The position numbers and the translations under genes were made by a program. From Gammaproteobacteria bacterium (GTDB taxonomy: Bacteria > Pseudomonadota > Gammaproteobacteria > DSM-19610): a stretch of DNA of 33,816 nucleotides. The notes below the pieces were generated by a model that did no database searches, was not told the DNA's origin, and was given only the letters and a program-made list of their open reading frames with translations. Shown piece after piece: positions 16,925-26,496 of the stretch. Location: assembly GCA_011321775.1 (NCBI GenBank), contig DROT01000061.1, forward strand, positions 1 through 33,816, given 5' to 3'. Positions within the stretch are counted from its first letter, which is position 1; each line of letters starts with the position of its first letter.

Positions 16925-18129
16925 GCGACCCTCAGGGAATCGCGTTACTGGGGGCCACCGGTTCCATCGGTGTCAGTACCCTCGACGTGATCGCCCGTAA
17001 CCCGGCGCGTTACCGGGTGGTGGCGCTGACGGCCAATCGCGACGTCGACCGGCTTGCGGCGCAGTGTCTGCAACACCGGCCGGAGTATGCCGTGATGGCC
17101 GACGAGGAAGCGGCCGCGCGTTTGCAGCAGCGCCTGGGGCGCGAGGCGCCGGATATCCAGGTCCTGGGCGGCAGCGAGGCCCTGCAGAGGGTGGCGGGGC
17201 TGGAGCAGGTGGACTGCGTCATGGCCGCCATCGTCGGCGCCGCCGGGCTGTTGCCGACGCTGGAGGCGGCACGCCGCGGCAAGCGCATCCTGCTGGCCAA
17301 CAAGGAGGCGCTGGTGATGTCCGGCGCCCTGTTCATGGAACAGGTGCGCGCCGGCGGTGCCGTGCTGCTGCCGGTCGACAGCGAGCACAACGCCATCTTC
17401 CAGGCCATGCCGGCGGGTTTCGTGCCCGGCGGCGGCGCGCCGGATGGCGTCACCTCCATCCTGCTGACGGCCTCCGGGGGACCGTTCCGCACCCGTCCGC
17501 TCGCGGAACTGGCGGGGATCACGCCGGAACAGGCCTGCGCCCATCCCAACTGGGACATGGGACGCAAGATTTCCGTGGACTCGGCCACCATGATGAACAA
17601 GGGGCTCGAAGTCATCGAGGCCTGCTGGCTGTTCTCGCTTCCCGCCTCCATGGTCGAGGTGGTGGTCCACCCCCAGAGTGTCATTCATTCGCTGGTTCAG
17701 TACCGCGACGGCTCCACCCTGGCACAGCTGGGCAACCCCGACATGCGCACCCCCATCGCCCATGCGCTGGCCTGGCCGCAGCGTATCGATGCCGGCGTCG
17801 AAGCGCTCGACCTGCTGCAGCTGGCGCGGCTGGACTTCGAGGCCCCGGACAGGGGTCGCTTTCCCTGCCTGCGGCTGGCGGAGCAGGCCTGGGAGGCGGG
17901 TGGCACGGCATCCGCGATTCTCAACGCGGCCAACGAGGTCGCGGTGCAGGCCTTCCTCGATCACCGACTGGGTTTTACCGGCATTCCCGAGATCATCGAG
18001 CAGACGCTGGAGAAAGTTCCGCTGCGGGCGGCGGATTCCCTCGACAGCATTCTTGCCGATGACGCCGCCGCGCGCGCCTGTGCGCACGAATTGATCGCCG
18101 GCCGGGCACGGCGGCGGGTGGGCTCGTGA
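16921..18129 (+). CDS. dxr: 1-deoxy-D-xylulose 5-phosphate reductoisomerase
   Basis: Second enzyme of the MEP isoprenoid pathway, converting DXP to MEP with NADPH and a divalent metal. The product has 402 residues. The N-terminal Rossmann motif is [17 protein letters not shown] follows; metal and catalytic residues lie in [12 protein letters not shown] and [19 protein letters not shown], and [11 protein letters not shown] is conserved. The flexible loop around HPNW is present. Translation starts at GTG 16921, overlapping the cdsA stop as GTGA; a longer open frame to 16228 runs through cdsA and is not used. Its product supplies the precursor of the UppS substrate. Confidence 0.98.
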   Translation: MSDPQGIALLGATGSIGVSTLDVIARNPARYRVVALTANRDVDRLAAQCLQHRPEYAVMADEEAAARLQQRLGREAPDIQVLGGSEALQRVAGLEQVDCVMAAIVGAAGLLPTLEAARRGKRILLANKEALVMSGALFMEQVRAGGAVLLPVDSEHNAIFQAMPAGFVPGGGAPDGVTSILLTASGGPFRTRPLAELAGITPEQACAHPNWDMGRKISVDSATMMNKGLEVIEACWLFSLPASMVEVVVHPQSVIHSLVQYRDGSTLAQLGNPDMRTPIAHALAWPQRIDAGVEALDLLQLARLDFEAPDRGRFPCLRLAEQAWEAGGTASAILNAANEVAVQAFLDHRLGFTGIPEIIEQTLEKVPLRAADSLDSILADDAAARACAHELIAGRARRRVGS

Positions 18130-19493
18130 GCGCCTTCACCAGTTCCCTGCTGGCGTTCGTGGTCGCCATCAGCCTGCTGGTGGCGGTGCACGAATTCGGG
18201 CATTTCTGGGTGGCACGCAGGCTCGGTATCAAGGTGCTGCGTTTCTCCATCGGCTTCGGCAAGCCGCTGTGGGTGCGCCGCTTCGGTGCCGATCGCACCG
18301 AGTTCGCCATCGCCGCGCTGCCGCTCGGCGGCTATGTGAAGATGCTGGACGAGCGCGAGGGCCCCGTGCCGCCGCAGGAGCGGGATCGCAGTTTCAACCG
18401 TCAGCCGCTGCGGGTGCGCTCGGCGGTGTTGCTGGCGGGTCCCGGATTCAATTTTCTGTTCGCCATTGCGGCCTACTGGCTGATGTTCGTCAGCGGTGTC
18501 CCCGGCCTGCGACCGGTGGTGGGGGCGGTCGAACCCGGTTCGATCGCGGCCCGCGTCGGTTTTCGTGAGGGCGACGAGATCGAGGCCGTGGACGAGCGGC
18601 CGACGCCGACCTGGGATGCGGTCACCCTGGAACTGCTGGACGCGGCGCTGGCACGCGAGGAGATCGAGCTCAGGGTGCAGGGCAGCGATGCGCAGCAACG
18701 CCGGCTGGAGATGGATTTCTCGCAGTTGAGCGGAACCCTGGACAAGGGCGGTCTGCTGAAGAATATCGGCCTGTCGCCCTGGCAGCCACGGATTCCGCCG
18801 GTTATCGACCGGCTGGTGCCCGGTGCGCCGGCAGAGAAGGCGGGTTTCAAGCCGGGTGACCGCGTGCTGGAAGTCGACGGCCGGCCGATCGACAGCTGGT
18901 CGGCATGGGTGGAATACGTGCGTGCGCACCCCGGCGAGACGCTGCGGGTGCGGGTCGAGCGTGGCGCCGAGGAAGTGGAACTGACACTGGTGCCGCGCGC
19001 CGTGCAAGAGCAGGGCCGCACCATCGGCCAGATCGGCGCCTATGTGCGCCCGCCGCCCGACGCCGGCGCCGGCATGCGTACCGTGGTGCGCTACGGTCCG
19101 CTCGAATCCGTCGGCAAGTCGGTGGTAAAGACCTGGGACATGAGTCTGCTGACGGTGCGCACCCTGTGGAGCATGCTGACGGGGCAGGCCTCGGTGGAGA
19201 ACATCAGCGGTCCCATCAGTATCGCCCGCTATGCGGCCTATTCGGCGAGTATCGGCATTTCCAGTTTCCTCAAGTTTCTGGCCATCGTCAGCGTCAGTCT
19301 CGGCGTACTGAACCTGCTGCCGGTGCCGGTGCTCGATGGCGGTCACCTGCTGTACAACGCCATCGAATGGATACTGGGGCGGCCGATGTCCGAGGCGGCG
19401 CAGCAGTTCGGGCAGCAGTTGGGTATCCTCTTGCTGCTGTTGCTCATGGGGCTGGCCTTCTACAACGATCTGGCGCGTTTGTTCGGGATGTGA
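18126..19493 (+). CDS. rseP: RIP metalloprotease RseP (site-2 protease)
   Basis: Inner-membrane zinc protease that cleaves anti-sigma factor RseA and remnant signal peptides during envelope stress. The product has 455 residues. The first helix carries the zinc motif HEFGH (His22, Glu23, His26). GYVKMLDE follows, then two periplasmic PDZ domains at roughly 125-200 and 215-300 ([20 protein letters not shown] and [20 protein letters not shown]). The C-terminal membrane region has [14 protein letters not shown], where the Asp of LDGG completes the metal site. The GTG start at 18126 overlaps the dxr stop as GTGA. bamA follows after 5 bases. Confidence 0.98.
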   Translation: MSAFTSSLLAFVVAISLLVAVHEFGHFWVARRLGIKVLRFSIGFGKPLWVRRFGADRTEFAIAALPLGGYVKMLDEREGPVPPQERDRSFNRQPLRVRSAVLLAGPGFNFLFAIAAYWLMFVSGVPGLRPVVGAVEPGSIAARVGFREGDEIEAVDERPTPTWDAVTLELLDAALAREEIELRVQGSDAQQRRLEMDFSQLSGTLDKGGLLKNIGLSPWQPRIPPVIDRLVPGAPAEKAGFKPGDRVLEVDGRPIDSWSAWVEYVRAHPGETLRVRVERGAEEVELTLVPRAVQEQGRTIGQIGAYVRPPPDAGAGMRTVVRYGPLESVGKSVVKTWDMSLLTVRTLWSMLTGQASVENISGPISIARYAAYSASIGISSFLKFLAIVSVSLGVLNLLPVPVLDGGHLLYNAIEWILGRPMSEAAQQFGQQLGILLLLLLMGLAFYNDLARLFGM

Positions 19494-19498
19494 GTGGC

Positions 19499-21778
19499 GT
19501 GAAACGAAATCTGGTACTGCTGTTGCTGATGCTGGTGGTGGTCCTGCCGGCGCAGGCGTTCGAGCCTTTCGTGGTCAGGGACATCCGTGTCGAGGGGCTT
19601 CGGCGCATTTCGCCCGGGACCGTGTTCAACTATCTGCCGGTCAATGTCGGCGACCGTTTTGACGAGCTCGAGTCGGAACACGCCATCCGCGCCCTGTACA
19701 AGTCCGGTTATTTCAGAGATATCCGCCTCGCGCGCGACGGTGACGTGCTGATCGTGAAGGTGCAGGAACGGCCCGCGATCGCCAGTATCAAGATCCAGGG
19801 CAATGACGACATCGAGACCGAGCCGTTGCTCAAGTCGCTCAAGGAAATCGGTCTTGCCGAGGGCAACGTCTTCAACCGGGCGCTGCTGGAACGCGTGGAG
19901 CAGGAGCTCGAACGCCAGTATTACGCGCGCGGCAAGTACGGTGTGCGTATCGAGACCACGGTGACGCCGCTGGAACGCAACCGCGTCGGCATACTGATCG
20001 ATGTGTCCGAGGGTGTGGTGGCCCGCATCAAGCAGATCAACATCGTCGGCAACACGGTGTTCGACGACGAGACCCTGCTGGACCAGTTCGAGCAGAGCAC
20101 CACCAACTGGCTTTCCTTCTACTCCAAGGATGACCAGTACTCCAAGCAGAAACTGGCGGCCGACCTCGAGGCCCTGCGCTCCTACTACCAGGATCGCGGT
20201 TATATCAAGTTCAACGTCGATTCCACCCAGGTCTCCATCACCCCGGACAAGAAGGACATCTATATCACCATCAACGTCACCGAGGGCAAGCAGTACCGCG
20301 TCAAGGAAGTACGGCTGTCGGGTGATATGGTGGTTCCGCCGGAAGAGCTGTTTCCGGCCTTCAGGATCAATGCCGGGGACGTGTTCTCGCGCAAGCGGGT
20401 GACCGATACGGTAACGCGCATATCGGACCGCCTTGGCAACGAGGGTTACGCCTTCGCCAACGTGAATACCGTCCCCGACGTGAACGAGGAGACGCGCGAG
20501 GTGGTGCTGACCTTCTTCGTCGATCCCGGCAAGCGGGTCTATGTGCGGCGCATCAATTTCGCTGGCAACACCAAGACACGCGACGAGGTGCTGCGCCAGG
20601 AGATGCGGCAGATGGAAGGCGGCTGGTTCTCGGCCGCCAAGGTCGAGCGCTCGCGCACGCGCCTGCAGCGCCTGGGCTACTTCGAGGAAGTGAACGTCGA
20701 GACGCCGGCGGTACCGGGTTCCACCGACCAGGTGGACGTGAACTACTCGGTAAGCGAGCAGCCTTCCGGCAGCATCTCCCTCGGCCTGGGTTTCTCGCAG
20801 TCTTCGGGGCTCATGCTCAACGGCAGTATCTCGCAACAGAACTTTCTCGGGACCGGGCGTCACCTGAGCGCCACCATCAACAACAGCTCGGTCACCAAGC
20901 AGTACAGCTTTTCCTACACCAATCCCTACTACACGGTGGACGGGGTCAGCCGCGGATTCGGTGGCTATTATCGCGAGACGGATGCCGATAATGCGAATAT
21001 CGCCAATTACGCGACCGATACCTATGGCGCCAGCATGAGCTACGGCTTCCCCATCAGCGAGCACAACTTCTTCAACTTCTCGCTGGAGGCCCAGAATCTC
21101 AAGCTGAAACCGGCCTGGGATGCCTCGCGCCAGATCACCGATTTCGTGGACGACCACGGAACCAGATTCAAGAGTCTGGCAGCCACCGCGAGTCTGGCCT
21201 ACGATACCCGCAACCGGCGCATCTTCCCCAGCACCGGCGGCCTGCGTCGTGTCAGCCTGGAAGCCAAGATTCCCGGTTCGGAGCTCGAGTATTACAAGGC
21301 CAATCTGCGCATCGAGCAGTACGTCCCCCTGACGCAGCAGTTCATTTTCCACGCCAAGACCGATGTCGGCTACGGCGACGGCTACGGCGACTTCAGCAAG
21401 CTGCCCTTCTTCGAGAACTTCTATGCCGGCGGTGTGCGCTCGGTGCGCGGCTTCGAGGACAATACCCTGGGCCCGCAGGACTCCAATGGTGACCCGCTGG
21501 GCGGCAGCCTCAAGACCACCGGGGTGGCGGAGATCATCTTCCCGCCACCGTTCATGACTGAAAGCAACAGCCTGCGATTGAGCACCTTCTTCGATATCGG
21601 TAACGTATACGACGGGGCCGACAGTTTCGACGCCGGCGATCTGCGCATGTCCGTGGGGGTGGGTGCGATCTGGCTGTCGCCGGTAGGGCCGCTGGCGGTG
21701 AGTTTCGCCAAGCCGCTCAACGACAAGGACGAGGACCAGGTACAGATGTTCCAGTTCAGCCTGGGTGCCGGGTTCTGA
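19499..21778 (+). CDS. bamA: Outer membrane protein assembly factor BamA
   Basis: Central component of the BAM complex that folds beta-barrel proteins into the outer membrane. The product has 759 residues. A signal peptide ends at about residue 20 (LPAQA, then FEPFVVRDIRVEG). Five POTRA domains span about 22-420, and a 16-strand barrel follows. The barrel-lid VRGF motif is present in GGVRSVRGFEDNT. The protein ends FQFSLGAGF, with the terminal Phe expected of an outer-membrane beta-signal. The GTG at 19499 (MKRNLVLLLLML) gives a proper signal peptide. It lies 5 bases after rseP and before skp, the standard order. Confidence 0.98.
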   Translation: MKRNLVLLLLMLVVVLPAQAFEPFVVRDIRVEGLRRISPGTVFNYLPVNVGDRFDELESEHAIRALYKSGYFRDIRLARDGDVLIVKVQERPAIASIKIQGNDDIETEPLLKSLKEIGLAEGNVFNRALLERVEQELERQYYARGKYGVRIETTVTPLERNRVGILIDVSEGVVARIKQINIVGNTVFDDETLLDQFEQSTTNWLSFYSKDDQYSKQKLAADLEALRSYYQDRGYIKFNVDSTQVSITPDKKDIYITINVTEGKQYRVKEVRLSGDMVVPPEELFPAFRINAGDVFSRKRVTDTVTRISDRLGNEGYAFANVNTVPDVNEETREVVLTFFVDPGKRVYVRRINFAGNTKTRDEVLRQEMRQMEGGWFSAAKVERSRTRLQRLGYFEEVNVETPAVPGSTDQVDVNYSVSEQPSGSISLGLGFSQSSGLMLNGSISQQNFLGTGRHLSATINNSSVTKQYSFSYTNPYYTVDGVSRGFGGYYRETDADNANIANYATDTYGASMSYGFPISEHNFFNFSLEAQNLKLKPAWDASRQITDFVDDHGTRFKSLAATASLAYDTRNRRIFPSTGGLRRVSLEAKIPGSELEYYKANLRIEQYVPLTQQFIFHAKTDVGYGDGYGDFSKLPFFENFYAGGVRSVRGFEDNTLGPQDSNGDPLGGSLKTTGVAEIIFPPPFMTESNSLRLSTFFDIGNVYDGADSFDAGDLRMSVGVGAIWLSPVGPLAVSFAKPLNDKDEDQVQMFQFSLGAGF

Positions 21779-21820
21779 CCGGAGTCCACGATTGATTCAA
21801 CCCATGTGAGGAGAGATACA

Positions 21821-22339
21821 TTGAAATCCATATACAGCATGTTTGCAGCCCTGCTGCTGTGCGGCCTGACGGCGACTGCGGCGCAGGCCGATACCAAGGT
21901 CGGTTTCGTCGACACCGTACGGCTCATGGAGGAGGCGCCCCAGGCCAAGGCGGCGCAGAGCAAGATCGAGTCCGAGTTTGCTCCGCGGGAAAAGGAACTC
22001 AAATCCTTGCAGCACAGTATCCGCAAGCTGCAGGAACGCCTGTCGCGCGACGGCGCCGTCATGAGCAAGAAGGAGAGCAGCAAGCTGGAACGCCAGATCC
22101 TTTCCAAGCAGCGCGAACTGAAACGCACCCAGGACGAATTCCAGGATGATCTCAATATCCGCAAGAACGAGATCCTGGCCAAGTTGCAGCGGGAAATGTA
22201 TCAGGCCACCGTTGCCCTGGCGAAGGAACAGAAATACGACATCATCCTCGGACAGGGTGTGGTCTATTCCAGCAAACGCGTCGATATCACCCCGCTGGTG
22301 CTGGAGAAACTGAAGAAGTCCTTCAAGGCCGGCAAGTAG
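21821..22339 (+). CDS. skp: Periplasmic chaperone Skp/OmpH
   Basis: Trimeric periplasmic holdase that protects unfolded outer-membrane proteins on their way to BamA. The product has 172 residues. A signal peptide MKSIYSMFAALLLCGLTATA ends AQA, then the family start DTKVGFVDTVRLMEEAPQAK. A long charged helical tentacle region (about 50-130, rich in Lys, Arg, Glu and Gln) follows, and the protein ends in a short beta segment (VVYSSKRVDITPLVLEKL). The start is inferred to be TTG at 21821: GAGGAGAG lies 5 bases before it, whereas an upstream GTG (21806) would place that ribosome binding site inside the gene. A TTG start suggests modest initiation. Confidence 0.93.
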   Translation: MKSIYSMFAALLLCGLTATAAQADTKVGFVDTVRLMEEAPQAKAAQSKIESEFAPREKELKSLQHSIRKLQERLSRDGAVMSKKESSKLERQILSKQRELKRTQDEFQDDLNIRKNEILAKLQREMYQATVALAKEQKYDIILGQGVVYSSKRVDITPLVLEKLKKSFKAGK

Positions 22340-22351
22340 CGCCGCCGCTGC

Positions 22352-23365
22352 ATGGTCGAGCTGAGCCTGGCGGAGCTGGCCCGCGAGATCGATGCCACAC
22401 TGGCAGGTGATGGCGAGATCAGGGTCTCGCGACTGGCGACACTGCAGCAGGCGGGGCCGGGTGCGCTCAGTTTCCTGGCCAACCCGCGCTATCGCAAGTA
22501 CCTGGAGACTACGCGGGCTTCAGCGGTCATCGTCGGTCGCGACCAGCGCGTGGCCAGCGATGTGGCACTGTTGCGGTGCGACCATCCCTACGCAGCCTGG
22601 GCCAGGGCGGCACGTCTGCTCGTTCCGGCAGAGACGGTCGAGCCCGGTGTCCACCCGACGGCGGTGGTCGACCCGGCTGCGCAAATCGATCCGACGGCCC
22701 GGGTGGAAGCGCTTGCGGTCATCGGCGCCGACGCCCGCGTCGGTGCGGGTGCGCGTATCGGCCCCGCGTGTATCATCGGAGAAGGCGTCCATATCGGCGC
22801 CGACAGCCACTTGCTGGCGCGGGTGACGGTACTGGCAAGGGCGCGGATCGGCGCGCGGGTGATCCTGCATCCCGGCGTGGTCATCGGCTCGGACGGCTTC
22901 GGGCTGGCCGCGGTCGACGGCGTATGGGAAAAGGTCCCGCAGGTCGGTAGCGTGCGTATCGGGGACGATGTCGAGATCGGTGCCAACACCACCGTCGATC
23001 GTGGCAGCCCGGGAGATACCGTCATCGGCGAGGGCGTCAAGATCGACAACCAGGTCCAGGTGGCACACAACGTCGAGATCGGCGCGCACACGGCCATTGC
23101 CGCCTGCGTCGGCATCTCCGGCAGTACGCGCATCGGCCGCTATTGCACCCTGGCCGGTGGAGTCGGTATCGTGGGTCATCTGGAGATCGCCGACCGGGTA
23201 CAGGTCACCGGCATGTCGATGGTGACGCATTCCATCCGGCAGCCCGGCACCTATTCGGCGGGTACACCGCTGATGGGCAACCGCCAGTGGCGCCGGAACG
23301 CGGTGCGCATCAAGCAACTGGACCGGCTGGCGAGGCGGGTAAAGGATCTCGAGGACGAGCGTTGA
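22352..23365 (+). CDS. lpxD: UDP-3-O-(3-hydroxyacyl)glucosamine N-acyltransferase
   Basis: Third enzyme of lipid A synthesis, adding an R-3-hydroxyacyl chain from acyl-ACP to the glucosamine amine. The product has 337 residues. The N-terminal uridine-binding domain (about 1-100) includes [17 protein letters not shown] left-handed beta-helix of hexapeptide repeats spans about 100-310, and a C-terminal helix follows. The catalytic His239 is in [13 protein letters not shown], the same number as in E. coli. GSDGFG is also conserved. It starts 12 bases after skp, in the conserved skp-lpxD-fabZ-lpxA-lpxB order. Confidence 0.98.
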   Translation: MVELSLAELAREIDATLAGDGEIRVSRLATLQQAGPGALSFLANPRYRKYLETTRASAVIVGRDQRVASDVALLRCDHPYAAWARAARLLVPAETVEPGVHPTAVVDPAAQIDPTARVEALAVIGADARVGAGARIGPACIIGEGVHIGADSHLLARVTVLARARIGARVILHPGVVIGSDGFGLAAVDGVWEKVPQVGSVRIGDDVEIGANTTVDRGSPGDTVIGEGVKIDNQVQVAHNVEIGAHTAIAACVGISGSTRIGRYCTLAGGVGIVGHLEIADRVQVTGMSMVTHSIRQPGTYSAGTPLMGNRQWRRNAVRIKQLDRLARRVKDLEDER

Positions 23366-23418
23366 GCGGCGTCGGCAGGCAACCACGGAAATCCATAACA
23401 ACAGGTTTTTTACACGAC

Positions 23419-23859
23419 ATGGACATTAACGAGATCAGAAACACCCTGCCGCACCGTTACCCCTTCCAGCTGGTGGACCGGGTGATCGAATACAGGCCCG
23501 GCGAGTCCCTGGTGGCGCTCAAGAACGTCACCATCAACGAGCCTTTCTTCCAGGGACACTTTCCGGAAAAGCCGGTCATGCCGGGGGTGTTGATCCTCGA
23601 GGCGCTGGCCCAGGCGACCGGCCTGCTGGCCTTCAAGACCGAGGATCGCGATGCCGAGCGTGACTCGCTCTACTATTTCGTCGGCATCGACAACGCCCGT
23701 TTCAAGCGCCCGGTGGAGCCCGGTGACCAGCTCACCCTGTACGTGGATCTCATCAAGACCCGTCGTGGTATCTGGGTGTTCGATACCCGCGCGACGGTGG
23801 ACGGCAAGGTGGCGGCGACCGCGGTCATCATGTGCACGGAACGGAAGATCGAGGACTGA
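23419..23859 (+). CDS. fabZ: 3-hydroxyacyl-ACP dehydratase FabZ
   Basis: Dehydrates 3-hydroxyacyl-ACP in fatty acid elongation and so competes with the lipid A acyltransferases for the same ACP intermediates. The product has 146 residues with a hot-dog fold. [13 protein letters not shown] opens the protein; catalytic His47 is in [14 protein letters not shown] and Glu61 in LILEALAQ. The ATG at 23419 is the family start. The lpxD-fabZ gap of 53 bases contains a lone CCACGGAA half-site and only a weak AGG ribosome binding site. lpxA begins 7 bases after the stop. Confidence 0.98.
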   Translation: MDINEIRNTLPHRYPFQLVDRVIEYRPGESLVALKNVTINEPFFQGHFPEKPVMPGVLILEALAQATGLLAFKTEDRDAERDSLYYFVGIDNARFKRPVEPGDQLTLYVDLIKTRRGIWVFDTRATVDGKVAATAVIMCTERKIED

Positions 23860-23866
23860 TCGCGCC

Positions 23867-24661
23867 ATGGCAGGGGCCGAGGGCGACACCCTGATTCATC
23901 CGACCGCCGTCGTCGATGCCGCCGCGCGGATCGCAGCCGATGTGGTGATCGGTCCCTACAGTATCATTGCCGCCGGCGTGGAGATCGACCGGGGCACCTG
24001 GATCGGGCCACATGTGGTGATCTCCGGCTGCACCCGGATCGGTCGCGACAATCGCATCTTCCAGTTCGCTTCGCTCGGAGAGGAACCCCAGGACCGCAAG
24101 TATTCCGCCGAGGCCACGCGTCTCGAGATCGGTGACGGCAATACCATCCGCGAATACGTCACCATCAACCGCGGCACCGTGCAGGACCAGGGCGTCACCC
24201 GCATCGGTGACGACAACTGGATCATGGCCTATGTGCACATCGCCCACGACTGCCGCATCGGCAGCCACACCATATTCGCCAACAATGCCACCCTGGCGGG
24301 ACACGTGCAGGTGGGCGACTACGCCATTCTCGGCGGTGCCACCCTGGTGCACCAGTTCTGCCGCATCGGGGAACAGGCCTTCACCGCCTACGGTGCGCGC
24401 ATCAACAAGGACGTACCGCCCTTCGTCACCGTCAGCGAGGGCAAGGCCAGACCGCGGGGCCTGAACGTGGAGGGTCTGCGCCGGCGGGGATTCGACGAAG
24501 ACCGGATCCGCCAGCTGAAGGAGGCCTACCGGATCCTCTATCGTTCGGAGCTGCCGCTGGAGCAGGCGCTGGAAAGACTGCGCGTCCTCGCGGGGCAGAG
24601 CGCGGACGTCGAGCGTCTGCTGGCCTTCGTGGAGAGCGGTGAACGCAGCATCGTGCGTTGA
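23867..24661 (+). CDS. lpxA: UDP-N-acetylglucosamine acyltransferase
   Basis: First enzyme of lipid A synthesis, transferring R-3-hydroxyacyl from ACP to the 3-OH of UDP-GlcNAc. The product has 264 residues, close to the 262 of E. coli. The N-terminal beta-helix begins IHPTAVVDAAARIAADVVIG. The catalytic His127 lies in AYVHIAHDCRIG (equivalent to E. coli His125). Downstream are GGATLVHQFCRIG and the C-terminal helical domain EGLRRRGFDEDRIRQLKEAY. The ATG at 23867 is selected because it gives the standard N-terminus seven bases after fabZ. Confidence 0.98.
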   Translation: MAGAEGDTLIHPTAVVDAAARIAADVVIGPYSIIAAGVEIDRGTWIGPHVVISGCTRIGRDNRIFQFASLGEEPQDRKYSAEATRLEIGDGNTIREYVTINRGTVQDQGVTRIGDDNWIMAYVHIAHDCRIGSHTIFANNATLAGHVQVGDYAILGGATLVHQFCRIGEQAFTAYGARINKDVPPFVTVSEGKARPRGLNVEGLRRRGFDEDRIRQLKEAYRILYRSELPLEQALERLRVLAGQSADVERLLAFVESGERSIVR

Positions 24662-24706
24662 TGCGGATCCCGGGTGGCAGGGCGTGTACCGGAAGCGGGT
24701 GCTGAC

Positions 24707-25858
24707 ATGCAGGAGCAGGGCTTGCGCGTAGCCATGGTGGCGGGTGAGTTGTCGGGCGATCGGCTGGGCGCGGCATTGATCCGGGCCTTGCAGGCGCTGC
24801 ACCCGGGCGTAGCGGTAGAGGGAGTCGCGGGGCCGGAGATGCGCGCGGCCGGTTGCCGGGTGCGGGCGCGCACCGAGGAACTGGCCGTCATGGGGCTGGT
24901 GGAGGTACTGGCACGGCTGCCGCGCCTGCTGCGCCTGCGCGCGCGCCTGGTCGATCACTGGCTGAGCGATCCTCCGGACGTGTTCCTCGGCATCGACGCG
25001 CCCGATTTCAATCTCGGGCTGGAAAGGCGCCTGAAACGCGCCGGTATCGCTACCCTGCACTGGGTCAGTCCTTCGGTGTGGGCCTGGCGCCGCTACCGGG
25101 TGGCGAAGATCGGCCGCAGCGTCGATCGCGTGCTGACGCTGTTTCCCTTCGAGGCGCGCTTCTATGGCGAACACGGTATCGACGCGAGCTTTGTCGGCCA
25201 TCCGCTGGCCGACGAGATACGAGCGGCGCAGACGCCGGCGCCGGCGCGCAGGGCACTGGGGATCGAAGCGCGGGGAGCGGTCGTCGCGCTGCTGCCGGGC
25301 AGTCGCCGCAGCGAGGTGGAGCGCCTGCTGCCGCTGTTCCTGGAGAGCGCCCGTCGCTGTCGGCAGGAACGCGGGGATCTGCATTTCGTGCTGCCGGTGG
25401 CGACGCCGGCCCTGTTGCCGTTGTGCCGCGAGGCGGCTGCCGCGCTCGACGGCGACGGAATCCCGGTCACCCTGTTCGATGGTCGCGCAGCCGAGGCGCT
25501 GGCGGCGGCGGACGTCGCCCTGCTGGCGTCGGGGACCGCCTCGCTGGAGTGTGCCCTGGTCGGAAGGCCGATGGTGGTGGCCTACCGCATGCACCCGCTG
25601 AGCTACGCGCTGGCCAGTCGCCTGCTGCGCGTGCCCTGGGTATCGCTGCCGAACAACCTGCTGGGACGCGCGCAGGTGCCGGAGTTCCTGCAGGAGGCGG
25701 CCACGCCGGAAGCGCTGGCGGCGGCCGTGCTGCAATTGCTCGATCCGGCGAAGGCCGCGCGGCAGGTCGAACCCTTCGCGGCCCTGGGTCGGGAACTGCG
25801 ACGCGACGCTGCGCGCCAGGTGGCCGGCCGGGTCATACAGGCGGGAACAGGAGCATGA
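24707..25858 (+). CDS. lpxB: Lipid-A-disaccharide synthase
   Basis: Peripheral membrane glycosyltransferase of family GT19 that joins lipid X and UDP-2,3-diacylglucosamine into the lipid A disaccharide. The product has 383 residues. Hallmarks are [19 protein letters not shown] at the N-terminus, [30 protein letters not shown] and, in the C-terminal domain, [15 protein letters not shown] and [12 protein letters not shown]. The ATG at 24707 is preferred over an in-frame GTG at 24674, which would add a short tail outside the family consensus. The stop overlaps an ATG of the following region (ATGA). Confidence 0.97.
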   Translation: MQEQGLRVAMVAGELSGDRLGAALIRALQALHPGVAVEGVAGPEMRAAGCRVRARTEELAVMGLVEVLARLPRLLRLRARLVDHWLSDPPDVFLGIDAPDFNLGLERRLKRAGIATLHWVSPSVWAWRRYRVAKIGRSVDRVLTLFPFEARFYGEHGIDASFVGHPLADEIRAAQTPAPARRALGIEARGAVVALLPGSRRSEVERLLPLFLESARRCRQERGDLHFVLPVATPALLPLCREAAAALDGDGIPVTLFDGRAAEALAAADVALLASGTASLECALVGRPMVVAYRMHPLSYALASRLLRVPWVSLPNNLLGRAQVPEFLQEAATPEALAAAVLQLLDPAKAARQVEPFAALGRELRRDAARQVAGRVIQAGTGA

Positions 25859-25860
25859 CG

Positions 25861-26469
25861 ATGGAACAGCAAGAAGACGAGCTGCTGCGCCTGCAGCGTT
25901 CGGTGAGCCGGCTGGCCGGTGTCGACGAGGTGGGGCGAGGACCGCTGGCCGGCCCCGTGGTGGCCGCCGCCGTCGTCCTCAATCCGGCGCGACCGATCGA
26001 CGGACTGCGGGATTCCAAGAAACTCAGCGAGCGTCGCCGCGAGGCCCTGGCGCGGGAGATCCGCGAGCGCGCGCTGGCCTGGTCGCTGGGTCGCGCCGAA
26101 GTCGAGGACATCGACCGTATCAACATCCTCCAGGCGAGCCTGCTGGCGATGCAGCGCGCCGTCGCCGGCCTGTCCCTGACCCCGCAGCTGGTGCTGGTCG
26201 ACGGCAATCGCTGTCCGCGGCTGGAGGTGCCGGCGCGTGCGGTGGTCCGCGGGGACGACCGCGTCGCCGCCATCAGCGCCGCGTCCATCCTTGCCAAGGT
26301 CAGCCGTGACCACGAGATGGTCGAGCTGGACCGGCGCTACCCGGGATACGGGCTGGCGCGCCACAAGGGCTATCCCAGCAAGGCGCACCTGGAGGCGCTG
26401 CAGCAGCTGGGCGTCAGCCCGGTGCACCGGCGCAGCTATGCGCCGGTGCGAAAGCTGCTCGAGGGCTGA
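25861..26469 (+). CDS. rnhB: Ribonuclease HII
   Basis: Removes RNA from RNA-DNA hybrids and single ribonucleotides from DNA. The product has 202 residues. The catalytic acids are Asp22 and Glu23 in [13 protein letters not shown], the Asp of VLVDGNRCP and the Asp of [23 protein letters not shown] and the C-terminal [13 protein letters not shown] are family marks. Two ATGs are close together. The second (25861) is chosen because AGGAG lies 7 bases before it, whereas it is only one base before the first (25855), which overlaps the lpxB stop. rnhB next to dnaE is a conserved order, here interrupted by one gene. Confidence 0.97.
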   Translation: MEQQEDELLRLQRSVSRLAGVDEVGRGPLAGPVVAAAVVLNPARPIDGLRDSKKLSERRREALAREIRERALAWSLGRAEVEDIDRINILQASLLAMQRAVAGLSLTPQLVLVDGNRCPRLEVPARAVVRGDDRVAAISAASILAKVSRDHEMVELDRRYPGYGLARHKGYPSKAHLEALQQLGVSPVHRRSYAPVRKLLEG

Positions 26470-26496
26470 GGGCGTGGCGCTCCGGAACCACGGCTG

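Noticed and set aside
19460-21352. 630-codon minus-strand frame opposite bamA
   Set aside because: Antisense shadow: low-complexity His/Asp/Val-rich translation with no domain, fully covered by bamA.
23366-23418. CCACGGAA in the lpxD-fabZ gap as a fourth repeat copy
   Set aside because: Only a single eight-base half-site is present without a second arm, so chance cannot be excluded.
24661-24705. ATG overlapping the lpxA stop, opening a 14-codon frame before lpxB
   Set aside because: Too short and without a ribosome binding site of its own; no conserved leader peptide is known here.
23828-25735. 635-codon minus-strand frame opposite lpxA/lpxB
   Set aside because: Spans two confidently identified genes and has Gln/Arg-rich composition typical of shadows.
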